From Desulfobacteraceae bacterium (GTDB lineage: Bacteria; Desulfobacterota; Desulfobacteria; Desulfobacterales; SG8-13), in the NCBI GenBank assembly GCA_029287875.1, contig JARFQH010000185.1, positions 1 to 18,135 on the forward strand: a stretch of DNA of 18,135 bases, given 5' to 3'. The notes below the pieces were generated by a model, which saw only the letters and a program-made list of their open reading frames with translations, was not told the DNA's origin and did no database searches. This document shows, piece after piece, positions 1 to 7,054 of this stretch. The stretch's first letter is position 1, and each line of letters starts with the position of its first letter. Position numbers and translations under genes: made by a program.

Positions 1-1
1 A

Positions 2-64
2 CTGGCCCAACGGGCTTACCCACCGGGTACACCGTTTGACCCGGCCACTGCCGCCGCTGCTTAG
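2..64 (+). CDS. possible 3' end of an unidentified protein gene (partial)
   Basis: Reading from base 2 in this frame gives 20 sense codons and then TAG at 62-64. The tail contains RAYPPGTPFDP followed by a short Ala-rich end, which reads like a natural C-terminus. Codons are GC-rich at the third position, as in the other genes here. The gene would begin outside the window. The stretch is too short to assign a family, and the other frames cannot be excluded. Confidence 0.3.
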   Translation: MAQRAYPPGTPFDPATAAAA

Positions 65-78
65 CGTGTGTCTAAAAC

Positions 79-98
79 CGATTCAGTCCCGTGAATCG
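79..98 (+). terminator. short hairpin after the partial gene, weak terminator candidate
   Basis: CGATTCA (79-85) and TGAATCG (92-98) form a perfect 7-bp stem with a 6-nt loop, 14 nt after the TAG at 62-64. No T-run follows, so intrinsic termination is uncertain. Its position just after a possible stop codon is the only support. Confidence 0.25.
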
Positions 99-208
99 AT
101 ATCGCCGTTCGGGGGGGCCGGCAAAATCTCCGCGGCGGGGCTAGATGCAATTCCGGTCCTACAAAAATTCCCCCATGGGGAAAAAAGACCTTTCAGTCCG
201 TAAAGAGC

Positions 209-241
209 AAACGGGCGGTGGCAAACTTCCACCGCCTGTTT
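209..241 (-). terminator. intrinsic terminator of the DUF1285-like gene
   Basis: Bases 209-221 and 229-241 form a 13-bp stem (core GGCGGTGG/CCACCGCC) with one G-U pair and a 7-nt loop. On the minus strand the stem ends in CGTTTGCTCTTT, a modest T-rich tail. It lies 20 bases beyond the stop codon of the minus-strand gene that ends at 262, so it likely ends the whole minus-strand run. Confidence 0.6.
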
Positions 242-261
242 GTCGTAATTTGCTATTACGC

Positions 262-744
262 TCAGCGCTTCGCAATCCGGTATCTCTGACCGGCTTGACG
301 GATGAAATAGTTCTCATCTTCGAATGCCATGAGACCCGAAATCGCCATCAGGCTCCGTTCGGTAAACTTCACGCGGTGATCACCAATCGTGACATACAGG
401 CCGTCGTTTTGAGCAAATAGTTTCTGCGGCTCCAGTGATGACCGTTCGCCGGTGTTGAGTACCAGCGTAATGGGGTCGCTCAAGATCACGTCAAAGACAA
501 ACAGCGCCGTGTCTTCATACGGGAAATAAACTTTTTCCGTGATATTTTCCCTGTTTTGAAATAAAAAATAACCGTCGGCATCCTTACGGATTGACGCATG
601 AAAAAAATCGATGATTTTTTTGTTCCGGAACCGGCCGCTTTTGTTGTGCCAGCAGCCGTTGGCATCAAGCCGGAAGACGGCATTTTCCTTTGGGATGACA
701 ATTTCTGTGGGTGCAGATCTGACGGTTTCTGAATCCGCGCTCAT
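262..744 (-). CDS. small DUF1285-like protein of unknown function
   Basis: This 160-residue protein has no signal peptide and no membrane segment, so it is probably cytosolic. Residues ~24-85 have the order seen in DUF1285 proteins: a beta-strand with dGxW (FRLDANGCWHN), a basic stretch (RNKKIIDFF), an RKDADGYFLF turn and a YEDTALFVFDV strand. The match is by pattern recall and is tentative; no catalytic residues are known to look for. The start at 744 has AGGAAC 9 nt upstream. It is the last gene of the minus-strand run, 85 bp after the flavoprotein gene, and a strong hairpin terminator follows its TGA. Function is unknown. Confidence 0.75.
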   Translation of the reverse strand: MSADSETVRSAPTEIVIPKENAVFRLDANGCWHNKSGRFRNKKIIDFFHASIRKDADGYFLFQNRENITEKVYFPYEDTALFVFDVILSDPITLVLNTGERSSLEPQKLFAQNDGLYVTIGDHRVKFTERSLMAISGLMAFEDENYFIRQAGQRYRIAKR

Positions 745-829
745 ATTTAACCGTTCCTGCCTGATCGATCACAGCAAAGTTTAACCGGACATATCAAGCC
801 ACCTTATCGCCTAAAGCCATTATCCAGGC

Positions 830-1951
830 TCAGTGAAAAAGTTCACGGTAGGCTGCCCGTTTTTCTTTCGTCCACCGTGGACAAATGGCCGGTTGACCCT
901 TCATTACCAACTGGAAACAGGCGTCACATTTGGTATTGCAGTTGAGAATCTTGCGATCATCGCCACGACGGGCTTTCTGCGGCCAGTGAGGGTCGACCCA
1001 GAGCATGCGCGCCAGACCGATTAGATCGGCCTTGTTGTCACGCAATATGGCTTCGGCCCTGGCCGGGCTTGATATTCTGCCGGCGGCAATCACCGGCACC
1101 TTGACCGCCTTCTTGATGGCCTGGGCCAGCGCCACCATGTAGCCGGGACGGCGTGATTTTTTGACCACATCGGGCAGAAAAAAAGATTCATAGGTTCCAC
1201 CCATGACCGAAAGGTATGCAACGCCGTTTTCCGCCAGCGCTGAAGCCAGAACAACGGCGTCTGCTACTGTCAGGCCGCCGGGTAGCCACTCGTCGGCCAG
1301 GAGGCGATAGCCGACCGGAAAATCGCCCACTTGGTCTTTGACTCGTTTAAGTGTCTCGATCGGAAAACGAATGCGGTTATCGATCGATCCACCATAGGCA
1401 TCGTTTCGCAAATTGGTCCTGGGCGACACGAACTGGCTTAGCAGGTATCCGGTGCCACCGTGCAGCTCAACCAAATCGAACCCGGCCTTCTGAACTCTGT
1501 GGGCGGCACGCGCGAACTGCTTCTGAATCGTCGTAATCTCTTTTTTCAGCAATGCCCGGGGAGTACGACCGAAAGCCGGTACATCTGAGGCAGACACCGG
1601 CTCGACTGAGCGGGCAAAGCGCCCGGCATGGTTAATCTGAAGCGACGCGCGGCACCGCTGCTCTTTGATGGTTGCGGCGATTTTTGCCAGTCCACCGACA
1701 TAACGGTCATGGTCACAGCGCAGAGTCCGAGAGGACCCGCTACCGGCCGGTGTGATGCTGGAATTCTCCACGACGATCATGGCCGCTCCGCTTTGAGCCA
1801 TCATTCGGTAGTGTGCCTCCAGCAGCGGCGACACCCTGCCGCCCTCTGCGGCATACCCCAGGTAAAGCGGCGCCATAGTGATACGGTTCTTCAGACGCAG
1901 TCCGCCGATGCTCTTGGACTTGAACAAAGTCGGATAAGCTGGTTTTTTCAT
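830..1951 (-). CDS. Old Yellow Enzyme family NADH:flavin oxidoreductase with C-terminal Fe-S cysteines
   Basis: The 373-residue product is an FMN-binding TIM barrel of the OYE / 2,4-dienoyl-CoA reductase group. Visible landmarks are LKNRITMAPLY (20-30), LQINHAGR (104-111), the active-site loop VELHGGTGYLLSQFVSP (161-177), the ND.YGGSIDNRIRFP segment (183-197) and the phosphate-binding end VIAAGRI (287-293). Four cysteines at 338, 342, 345 and 357 should bind a 4Fe-4S cluster, as in FadH. The protein stops there, so the FAD/NADPH domain of FadH-type enzymes (~650 residues) is absent and electrons must come from a partner. The loop has HGGTG where many relatives have HGAHG. The start at 1951 has AAAGGAGAGG just upstream. 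The substrate, probably an enoyl compound or enone, cannot be read from sequence. Confidence 0.9.
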   Translation of the reverse strand: MKKPAYPTLFKSKSIGGLRLKNRITMAPLYLGYAAEGGRVSPLLEAHYRMMAQSGAAMIVVENSSITPAGSGSSRTLRCDHDRYVGGLAKIAATIKEQRCRASLQINHAGRFARSVEPVSASDVPAFGRTPRALLKKEITTIQKQFARAAHRVQKAGFDLVELHGGTGYLLSQFVSPRTNLRNDAYGGSIDNRIRFPIETLKRVKDQVGDFPVGYRLLADEWLPGGLTVADAVVLASALAENGVAYLSVMGGTYESFFLPDVVKKSRRPGYMVALAQAIKKAVKVPVIAAGRISSPARAEAILRDNKADLIGLARMLWVDPHWPQKARRGDDRKILNCNTKCDACFQLVMKGQPAICPRWTKEKRAAYRELFH

Positions 1952-2040
1952 CGCCTCTCCTTTCCTTCATCGTCTCTCGTGCACTCCAAAACGTCTCATG
2001 GCTTCGATCCGGTTCAGTTGCTCACGGCAAAATTATTCCA

Positions 2041-2466
2041 TCAGACATCGTCTCCCGTAACAATGCGCCGCATTTTTTTGATGTGGCTGCGACGTCGTTT
2101 TTTCGCCAACTGACGCTCTTTGGATGCCAGGGTCGGCCGCGTCTTCACCCGGCGTTTCGGTTTTTCAGCGGCCCGCCGGACCAGTTGAACAAGACGCTCG
2201 ACCGCATCCTGACGGTTGCGTTCCTGGGTCCGATACCGCGAGGCATGAATGATAAGCACCCCCTCGGCGGTCACCCGCTTACCGGCCAGGCGAATCAGCC
2301 GTTCCCGAATCTCGACCGGAATAGAAGCGGTGTTCCGAATATCGAAGCGCAGCTGGACGGCCGTTGACACTTTGTTGACGTTTTGACCGCCCGGGCCCGA
2401 AGCACGGACAAAATCCATGTGGATTTCGGTTTCATCGATGGCGATATCGGCTGTGACGGCAATCAT
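2041..2466 (-). CDS. arfB: alternative ribosome-rescue factor / peptidyl-tRNA hydrolase ArfB
   Basis: This 141-residue protein carries the release-factor GGQ motif at 26-28 in ASGPGGQNVNKVSTA, which enters the peptidyl-transferase centre and hydrolyses peptidyl-tRNA. It lacks codon-recognition domains. The C-terminal ~45 residues are very basic (KPKRRVKTRPT, SKERQLAKKRRRSHIKK), which is the tail that ArfB/YaeJ threads into the empty mRNA channel of stalled ribosomes. Length matches E. coli ArfB (140). The start at 2466 gives the usual MI.V N-terminus, although no clear Shine-Dalgarno is visible. The Fe-S flavoprotein gene follows after 89 bp. ArfB is distinguished from RF1/RF2 by its short length and basic tail. 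Confidence 0.93.
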   Translation of the reverse strand: MIAVTADIAIDETEIHMDFVRASGPGGQNVNKVSTAVQLRFDIRNTASIPVEIRERLIRLAGKRVTAEGVLIIHASRYRTQERNRQDAVERLVQLVRRAAEKPKRRVKTRPTLASKERQLAKKRRRSHIKKMRRIVTGDDV

Positions 2467-2707
2467 GGGAAGGACATCTCGAACTTAATCCACACAATGG
2501 AAGTTTTAATAAAAAATGTCCAGTGCCCTCACCACCGGTGGCCAGCGGTTCTTTGAGAAACTTTGCATGGACTCTTATTTTCACCAAGAATTTCTGTCCG
2601 GTGGCCGTACCTCTTGTCACTGTTCTGCAACCGACCCCGTTCGGCACCTCCGGCAGCTGTGCGTGATCTGAAGACCCGCGTGTACCGTAGAGAACATCGG
2701 CGCCGGT

Positions 2708-3787
2708 TTACCTGCGCGTGCCGATACCGCCGAGCAGACACCTTTCGATTTCCCTCGCCGTCCATTGCGGGTCCTGCCGACGCTGCCCTTCCATGTGATT
2801 CTCCTGAATAATTTCGGCATTCTGCCGGGCGGTGCGGTTGCCGGCAGCGGCCGCTTCGGCAATCAGCTGCCAGTCGCCGGATCCGGTAAAAAGCTGAAAA
2901 GCGACAAACAGTTCCGGGAAGAACTCCTTTCCCAAGCCATCGAAGAAAGCCACGAAAAGTCCCAAGGCGGCTGAATCCCTGTGGTTCACGATATGGTGCA
3001 GCGGACCTTTTTCACCGGTATCGGCCAGAAGATCTTTTATCGCACGGGCCGCGAGTTCAACCGGCGTGTGGGGATAGGCGGCAATGATCTCACGCCACTT
3101 GTCGCGGTCGAAAACCGTGTCTTCTCTTTCACCGATTTCATGATAGATGTAGGTTTGGCTTTGTACGGCCAGAATTTTGTCCAGGTTGCGCTTCAGCTCG
3201 TCATTGGCTGGATTCTTAATACCACAATGAAACAGGGCGAATTTGAGGGCTGGACGACCCGACTTTTTAATGTAAAAAATCTTGTCCCACAGGAAGAGCT
3301 GCGCCGCCTCCCGCCGCAGGATGATACCGTCGTCCTGGGAAAGAGCCGGGATGGTCAGCAGATCGCGCGCCAGCTCGTGCCCGAGGGTGTAAACGGTGTG
3401 GCCGTCAACCTTCGTCGTTTGCTCGAGTCGGGCCAGCAAAAAGGTCGGCTTCAAGCTGTGGGCATAACCGGCACCGTAGTACAGGCCGCGGGGTTCGAGA
3501 ACGGCGTTTATACCCGAGGTGTCGAATAGATCGAACCGGCGGCCGCCGATGGCAAGGTCAGCCGGTTTCATGTCGACCAATTTTTCCCACCTGTTTTCCC
3601 TGGCGTCGATCCAATCCAGAATTTCGGCGGAATCCTTTTCGACCCAGGGGGGCAGCCGGTTTTCCCACTTGTAGAGATCCCTCAACCGCAAGGCCAGACC
3701 GCATATGGAATAGAGTCCTGCGTGCTGCGCATCTGAAATGTCGCAGTTATGCCGCACCTGCCGGGTGATGTCATCTATATTAAACAT
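2708..3787 (-). CDS. Sfum_1244-like protein of unknown function (DUF6866-type, tentative)
   Basis: This soluble 359-residue protein starts MFNIDDITRQVRHNCDISDA and continues GLYSICGLALRLRDLYKWE. I recall this opening from the Sfum_1244 family of Desulfobacterota; the family name is from memory and no function is established. There is no signal peptide or membrane helix. Residues ~125-150 (HTVYTLGHELARDLLTIPAL) and ~205-225 (YIYHEIGERED) carry HE pairs, but no known metalloprotease pattern is complete. The start has AGG 9 nt upstream. The gene lies 61 bp after the acyl-CoA dehydrogenase gene on the same strand and may share its transcript. A 241-bp non-coding gap follows before arfB; I see no gene in it, only a T6 run on the minus strand near 2515. 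Confidence 0.85.
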   Translation of the reverse strand: MFNIDDITRQVRHNCDISDAQHAGLYSICGLALRLRDLYKWENRLPPWVEKDSAEILDWIDARENRWEKLVDMKPADLAIGGRRFDLFDTSGINAVLEPRGLYYGAGYAHSLKPTFLLARLEQTTKVDGHTVYTLGHELARDLLTIPALSQDDGIILRREAAQLFLWDKIFYIKKSGRPALKFALFHCGIKNPANDELKRNLDKILAVQSQTYIYHEIGEREDTVFDRDKWREIIAAYPHTPVELAARAIKDLLADTGEKGPLHHIVNHRDSAALGLFVAFFDGLGKEFFPELFVAFQLFTGSGDWQLIAEAAAAGNRTARQNAEIIQENHMEGQRRQDPQWTAREIERCLLGGIGTRR

Positions 3788-3848
3788 TATTTAAACCTAT
3801 GGTGAGCGATGTCCCGCCCAAAATTGCCAACTTATTTTTTGTGAACCC

Positions 3849-5006
3849 TCAGCCGTCGCTTTGGAACCGTTTCTTCATAATTTCACGGAAAATGACCAGC
3901 TTCTGCACATCCTGCGTTCCTTCGGCGAGCGAGACGGCCCAGGCATCCATGGGGAATTTGTGCACCGGGTGTTCGCGCACAACCGATGCAGCACCAAACA
4001 GGTCGGCCGCCCACGGGCATAACTCCTTGGCAATCTCAACCGACAGGTATTTGGCCAGTGAGGCCTCGAACCTGAAATCAGCCCCACTGTCCATAGCCAC
4101 AGCGGCGCTGTAGACCATCAACCGGGCGGCTTCGAGACGCGCATAGAAATCGGCGATCTCGAAGGCCTTGGACTGGAACTCGGCAATCGGTCTGCCGAAA
4201 ACCATGCGGCTCCTTGCCCGCTGCACAGCCAAATCAAAAGCCCCTGCCGCAGTTCCCAGAGCCAGGCCGCTGATGGGAATCCGGCTGTTGGTGAAAACCG
4301 TCAGCGTTTGCTGGAGGCCTTTTCCCTGATTTCCCATTAAGTGGTCATCGGGAACAAAGACCTGGTTAAATTCGATCCGCGACAAATCGGAGGGGATCCA
4401 GACCTGTTTGTTGAGTTTTTTACGGCTGATTCCCTCCGAATCCAACTCGACCAGAAACATCGATATCCGCCGGTTGCGCGGGGCCTCAGGTTCGGTTACC
4501 GCCGTGACGACGGCCAGATCACTGACCAGTCCGTTGGTCGTGTATGCTTTGGAACCGTTCAAGACCCAGCCGTCGTTCGTCTTTTCGGCGGACATGGTGA
4601 TGCCGGCCGCATCGCTGCCGGCCAGATTCTCGGTATTGCCAAAGCAAATCAGGTTCTCGCCCCTGACGGCTCCCGCCCCGAAACGTTCTATCTGCCCGTC
4701 GGTACCGAATAGGTTGAGTGCCGTCAATCCGAGGTCGGAGACGATCAACACGGCAACCGCAACCCCTGGCGACAGTTTTGCGATCCGCTCGAGGAGCAAG
4801 GTCTCACGCAAACCGGGTCGTTTGACCAGACGCTCGTCTTGCCAGCGGTATCCATACCATCCAGCGTTCCCCATCATCTGGAAAAAGCTTCGTGGAACAA
4901 TCCCCTCCCGGTTCCAGGTCGGCAGGTTGGACGATACCTTTTCCTTGAGAAATACATCGAAATCTTCCAACTCTGCCGCTCGCTCTACCGGAATCGAAAA
5001 GTCCAT
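3849..5006 (-). CDS. acyl-CoA dehydrogenase
   Basis: The product (385 residues) is an FAD-dependent acyl-CoA dehydrogenase, introducing a 2,3-double bond and passing electrons to ETF. The middle domain has CFGNTENLAGSDAAG (~120-134), a variant of the usual TEPxAGSD flavin-binding motif, and GWVLNGSKAYTTNG. The C-terminal helical domain has ARSRMVFGRPIAEFQ, and AEGTQDVQ near the end supplies Glu362 at the position of the catalytic base of short/medium-chain enzymes. I chose ATG 5006, which has GGAGG 4 nt upstream and gives a family-like N-terminus; an in-frame ATG at 5099 would add 31 residues but has no ribosome site. Chain length or substrate cannot be told. No ETF genes are adjacent. Confidence 0.92.
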   Translation of the reverse strand: MDFSIPVERAAELEDFDVFLKEKVSSNLPTWNREGIVPRSFFQMMGNAGWYGYRWQDERLVKRPGLRETLLLERIAKLSPGVAVAVLIVSDLGLTALNLFGTDGQIERFGAGAVRGENLICFGNTENLAGSDAAGITMSAEKTNDGWVLNGSKAYTTNGLVSDLAVVTAVTEPEAPRNRRISMFLVELDSEGISRKKLNKQVWIPSDLSRIEFNQVFVPDDHLMGNQGKGLQQTLTVFTNSRIPISGLALGTAAGAFDLAVQRARSRMVFGRPIAEFQSKAFEIADFYARLEAARLMVYSAAVAMDSGADFRFEASLAKYLSVEIAKELCPWAADLFGAASVVREHPVHKFPMDAWAVSLAEGTQDVQKLVIFREIMKKRFQSDG

Positions 5007-5202
5007 CACGCCTCCGCTTGGTGCGCTGCCGATGGGAATAAAACTGTGGACAGATAAATCCGCTATCCAATAGGTATCAGGATTTGAAATAAAATCCATG
5101 CTAATAATGAGGTTTTTTGCGGTGCCGTCAAGTCCTTAAGCCGCATCCGCACCGGGCAGGCAGTCGTCCTTACTTAGGGCCGCAACGAATATTTGGAAAT
5201 AT

Positions 5203-5208
5203 ATTATA
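5203..5208 (-). promoter_or_regulatory. candidate -10 box for the acyl-CoA dehydrogenase gene
   Basis: On the minus strand 5208-5203 reads TATAAT, in the AT-rich gap between the mreB-like stop and the dehydrogenase start. A recognisable -35 at 16-18 bp spacing is not evident; TTGCAC occurs 20 bp upstream. If used, it would give a 5' leader of about 190 nt before ATG 5006. Confidence 0.4.
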
Positions 5209-5250
5209 GAAGAGATGAGGGGAATAATGTGCAAAGGAAATAATAAAAAA

Positions 5251-6288
5251 TTAATCGATCGATACCCTTTCCAACAGCTTATCTTCTTCGAGAAGCCTTC
5301 CGGCACCAAGAACCGCAGTCGAAAGAGGTTCCGCGGCGATTTTCACATTAAGGCAGAGTTTTGTCCCCAAGTAGCGACCGAGATTTCTGAGCATGGCCAC
5401 CCCACCGGTCAAGGTGATGCCTCTGTCGATGACATCCGCCGATAGCTCGGGTGGGATATTTTCCAACACGGTTTTTATCTGGCGAGCAACAGAGTCGATC
5501 TGACCGGACATTGACTTCCAAATTTCCTGTGTCGGGATGGTCAAGATTTTGGGGATCCCCGTGTGTGGATCGCGACCCCTGATTTCTATCTGCTCGTCGG
5601 GTTGATCCGAATCGCTGAAGCAGGTGATCTGCGCCTTTATATTTTCGGCCGTGTGTTCGCCCACCAGCAGATCGTAAGAATTTTTGAGGTGCTGACTGAT
5701 CGTGAAATCCATTTGATCGCCCGAGGATTGGGTCGACTGGCATTGGACGATCCCTAGCAGCGATATGGCCGCCGCTTCTGTCTTTCCAGCCCCGATATCG
5801 ACGATCATACTGCAGGTAGCATCCGTAACCGGCATCCCGGCGCCGATGGCGGTAGCAATTGGGCCACTGACCAGAGGAGCTTCCCGGGCGCCCACCATTT
5901 CGGCGGTTTCCCTGATGGCACGCTTTTCGACCTCGGTGATAGCGTGCGGCACGGCAAAGACAATTCTTGGTTTGACGAATTTATACCGGCTGTGGACTTT
6001 GCGAATAAAAAATTTGAGCAAGGCGGCGATCGCTTCGAAGTCGGCGATGACGCCGTCGCGAATGGGGCGTATAAGGGTGATATCGGCCGGTGTCTTGCCC
6101 TGCATGTCTTTAGCTTCCAAACCAAAAGCGATCGCTTTGCTTCTCGATTCGCTGATTGTTCGAACGGCGACGATCGACGGTTCGTTTAATACGATCCCCT
6201 TTCCCTTGACGTAGATGCGTGTGTTGGCGGTGCCCAGATCCACGGCAAAATCACTCGAAAAAACGCCCATGATTCCATTGAATTTCAT
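5251..6288 (-). CDS. divergent MreB/actin-like protein with altered nucleotide-binding site
   Basis: The 345-residue product has the MreB order throughout: SSDFAVDLGTANT (11-23, phosphate-1), GIVLNEPSIVAV (31-42), RPIRDGVIADFE (74-85), FAVPHAITEVEKRAIRE (111-127), AIGAGMPV (147-154), VDIGAGKTE (163-171, phosphate-2), GEHTAENIK (210-218) and LTGGVAMLRNL (293-303, adenosine). MreB forms membrane-associated filaments that guide cell-wall synthesis. This copy departs from the consensus: the DEP/EEP glutamate that triggers ATP hydrolysis is Gly142, GGGTTE is GAGKTE (Lys169), and LTGGG is LTGGV. No mreC or mreD is adjacent. ATG 6288 was chosen because it aligns with E. coli MreB; TTG 6303 and ATG 6270 are alternatives and the ribosome site is weak. 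It is therefore likely a paralogue of the main mreB. Confidence 0.88.
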   Translation of the reverse strand: MKFNGIMGVFSSDFAVDLGTANTRIYVKGKGIVLNEPSIVAVRTISESRSKAIAFGLEAKDMQGKTPADITLIRPIRDGVIADFEAIAALLKFFIRKVHSRYKFVKPRIVFAVPHAITEVEKRAIRETAEMVGAREAPLVSGPIATAIGAGMPVTDATCSMIVDIGAGKTEAAAISLLGIVQCQSTQSSGDQMDFTISQHLKNSYDLLVGEHTAENIKAQITCFSDSDQPDEQIEIRGRDPHTGIPKILTIPTQEIWKSMSGQIDSVARQIKTVLENIPPELSADVIDRGITLTGGVAMLRNLGRYLGTKLCLNVKIAAEPLSTAVLGAGRLLEEDKLLERVSID

Positions 6289-6374
6289 GTTTCTGCACCC
6301 CAACCTTTCAGCATTGACCCGTGCAGGACTCGACTAAGGGTGCTATTTTCCCACAAATCTGATAAAAATGAAAG

Positions 6375-6713
6375 ATGAGAATATCTGTCCTCGTTATATT
6401 GATCGTGTTTGCAGCGGTACGCTGCACAAGTGATGAGGACCGTCAGAGCAGCGGCGGACTCGACAGCGGTCAGTTGCGGATCGTTATGCGATGGGCCGGA
6501 GATGATTTTGCGTCTCAGCACCAGTTGGCCGTCAGGGATGAGATTGCACGCAATATCGCCGAAAGCGGCAGAGGCATCGTCCTCCGGACTGGAACGGGGA
6601 TGGGCTGGATGGACATCACTGTTGAAGCTCGTGAAGATGAAGCCCGCACGGCTATCGAATCGATCGTGAAAAAACATGCAAAAGGCTTTGTCTTCAGCAT
6701 TGAAAAGCAGTGA
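6375..6713 (+). CDS. small signal-peptide-bearing protein of unknown function
   Basis: The 112-residue product begins with MR and a hydrophobic run ISVLVILIVFAAV ending at RC (residues 16-17), suggesting export. Arg before the Cys is not a normal lipobox residue, so lipoprotein status is doubtful. Residues ~34-111 show a regular strand-helix-strand-strand-helix-strand pattern: LRIVMRW, QLAVRDEIARNIAES, GIVLRTGTG, MDITVEA, DEARTAIESIVKKHA, FVFSIEK, consistent with a compact ferredoxin-like fold. I do not recognise a family with known function. It is transcribed away from the mreB-like gene. Only a weak GAAAG precedes the ATG. A small CGCCG/CGGCG hairpin (6714-6726) directly follows the TGA. 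The open frame on the opposite strand looks like its shadow. Confidence 0.7.
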   Translation: MRISVLVILIVFAAVRCTSDEDRQSSGGLDSGQLRIVMRWAGDDFASQHQLAVRDEIARNIAESGRGIVLRTGTGMGWMDITVEAREDEARTAIESIVKKHAKGFVFSIEKQ

Positions 6714-7054
6714 CGCCGAACCGGCGGGGGACCATCTATTACCTAAACACTTATGGCCCTGGACGCCACGGTGCATAAAAATGACGCGCCGTAGCGCGTA
6801 TAAGCGGTTGCGAAAAGCGGCTGACTGTCTGAGTCGCCTTGTATGGTCTTAAACCGGACCCTATGCCGATGCCGCTTGGAAGGCACGACCTTTAAGCTAC
6901 ATCCGAACTCATTATTTGAAGACGGGCTTGGTCCGGGCATAGAGCCCGTTGGCAGCGAGTTTCAGCCGCGGATCGAAACCGGTTATCCGAGCGGAGGCGC
7001 CCACCTTATTTTCGTGTTAATATACGTTTGACCGGTGAATGAAAAGAGAAGCGT
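6714..7054. other. 341-bp non-coding gap between the small exported protein gene and the AOR gene
   Basis: No convincing gene is seen. The gap holds a small hairpin after the upstream stop (6714-6726), repeat copy 1 (6755-6782), a 6-bp hairpin ACGCGC/GCGCGT (6784-6799), and an inverted pair ACGGGCT/AGCCCGT at about 6922-6949. Short open frames on both strands lack ribosome sites and family-like sequence. Confidence 0.6.
6755..6782 (+). repeat. AOR-flanking direct repeat, copy 1
   Basis: This 28-bp stretch matches 8864-8894 in the same orientation at 27 positions, with one mismatch and three bases missing. The shared blocks are GGCCCT, GGAC, GCCACGGTGCAT and AAAAT. It lies beyond the 3' end of the AOR gene. 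Confidence 0.65.

Noticed and set aside
5251..5275. ATCGATCGAT palindrome plus T-run at the mreB-like stop as a terminator
   Set aside because: The palindrome has no loop and overlaps the last codons, so it cannot form a useful terminator hairpin.
6285..6776. 163-codon open frame on the minus strand opposite the small exported protein gene
   Set aside because: Its sequence is not protein-family-like, it overlaps the mreB-like start, and the + strand frame has a signal segment and a regular fold pattern.
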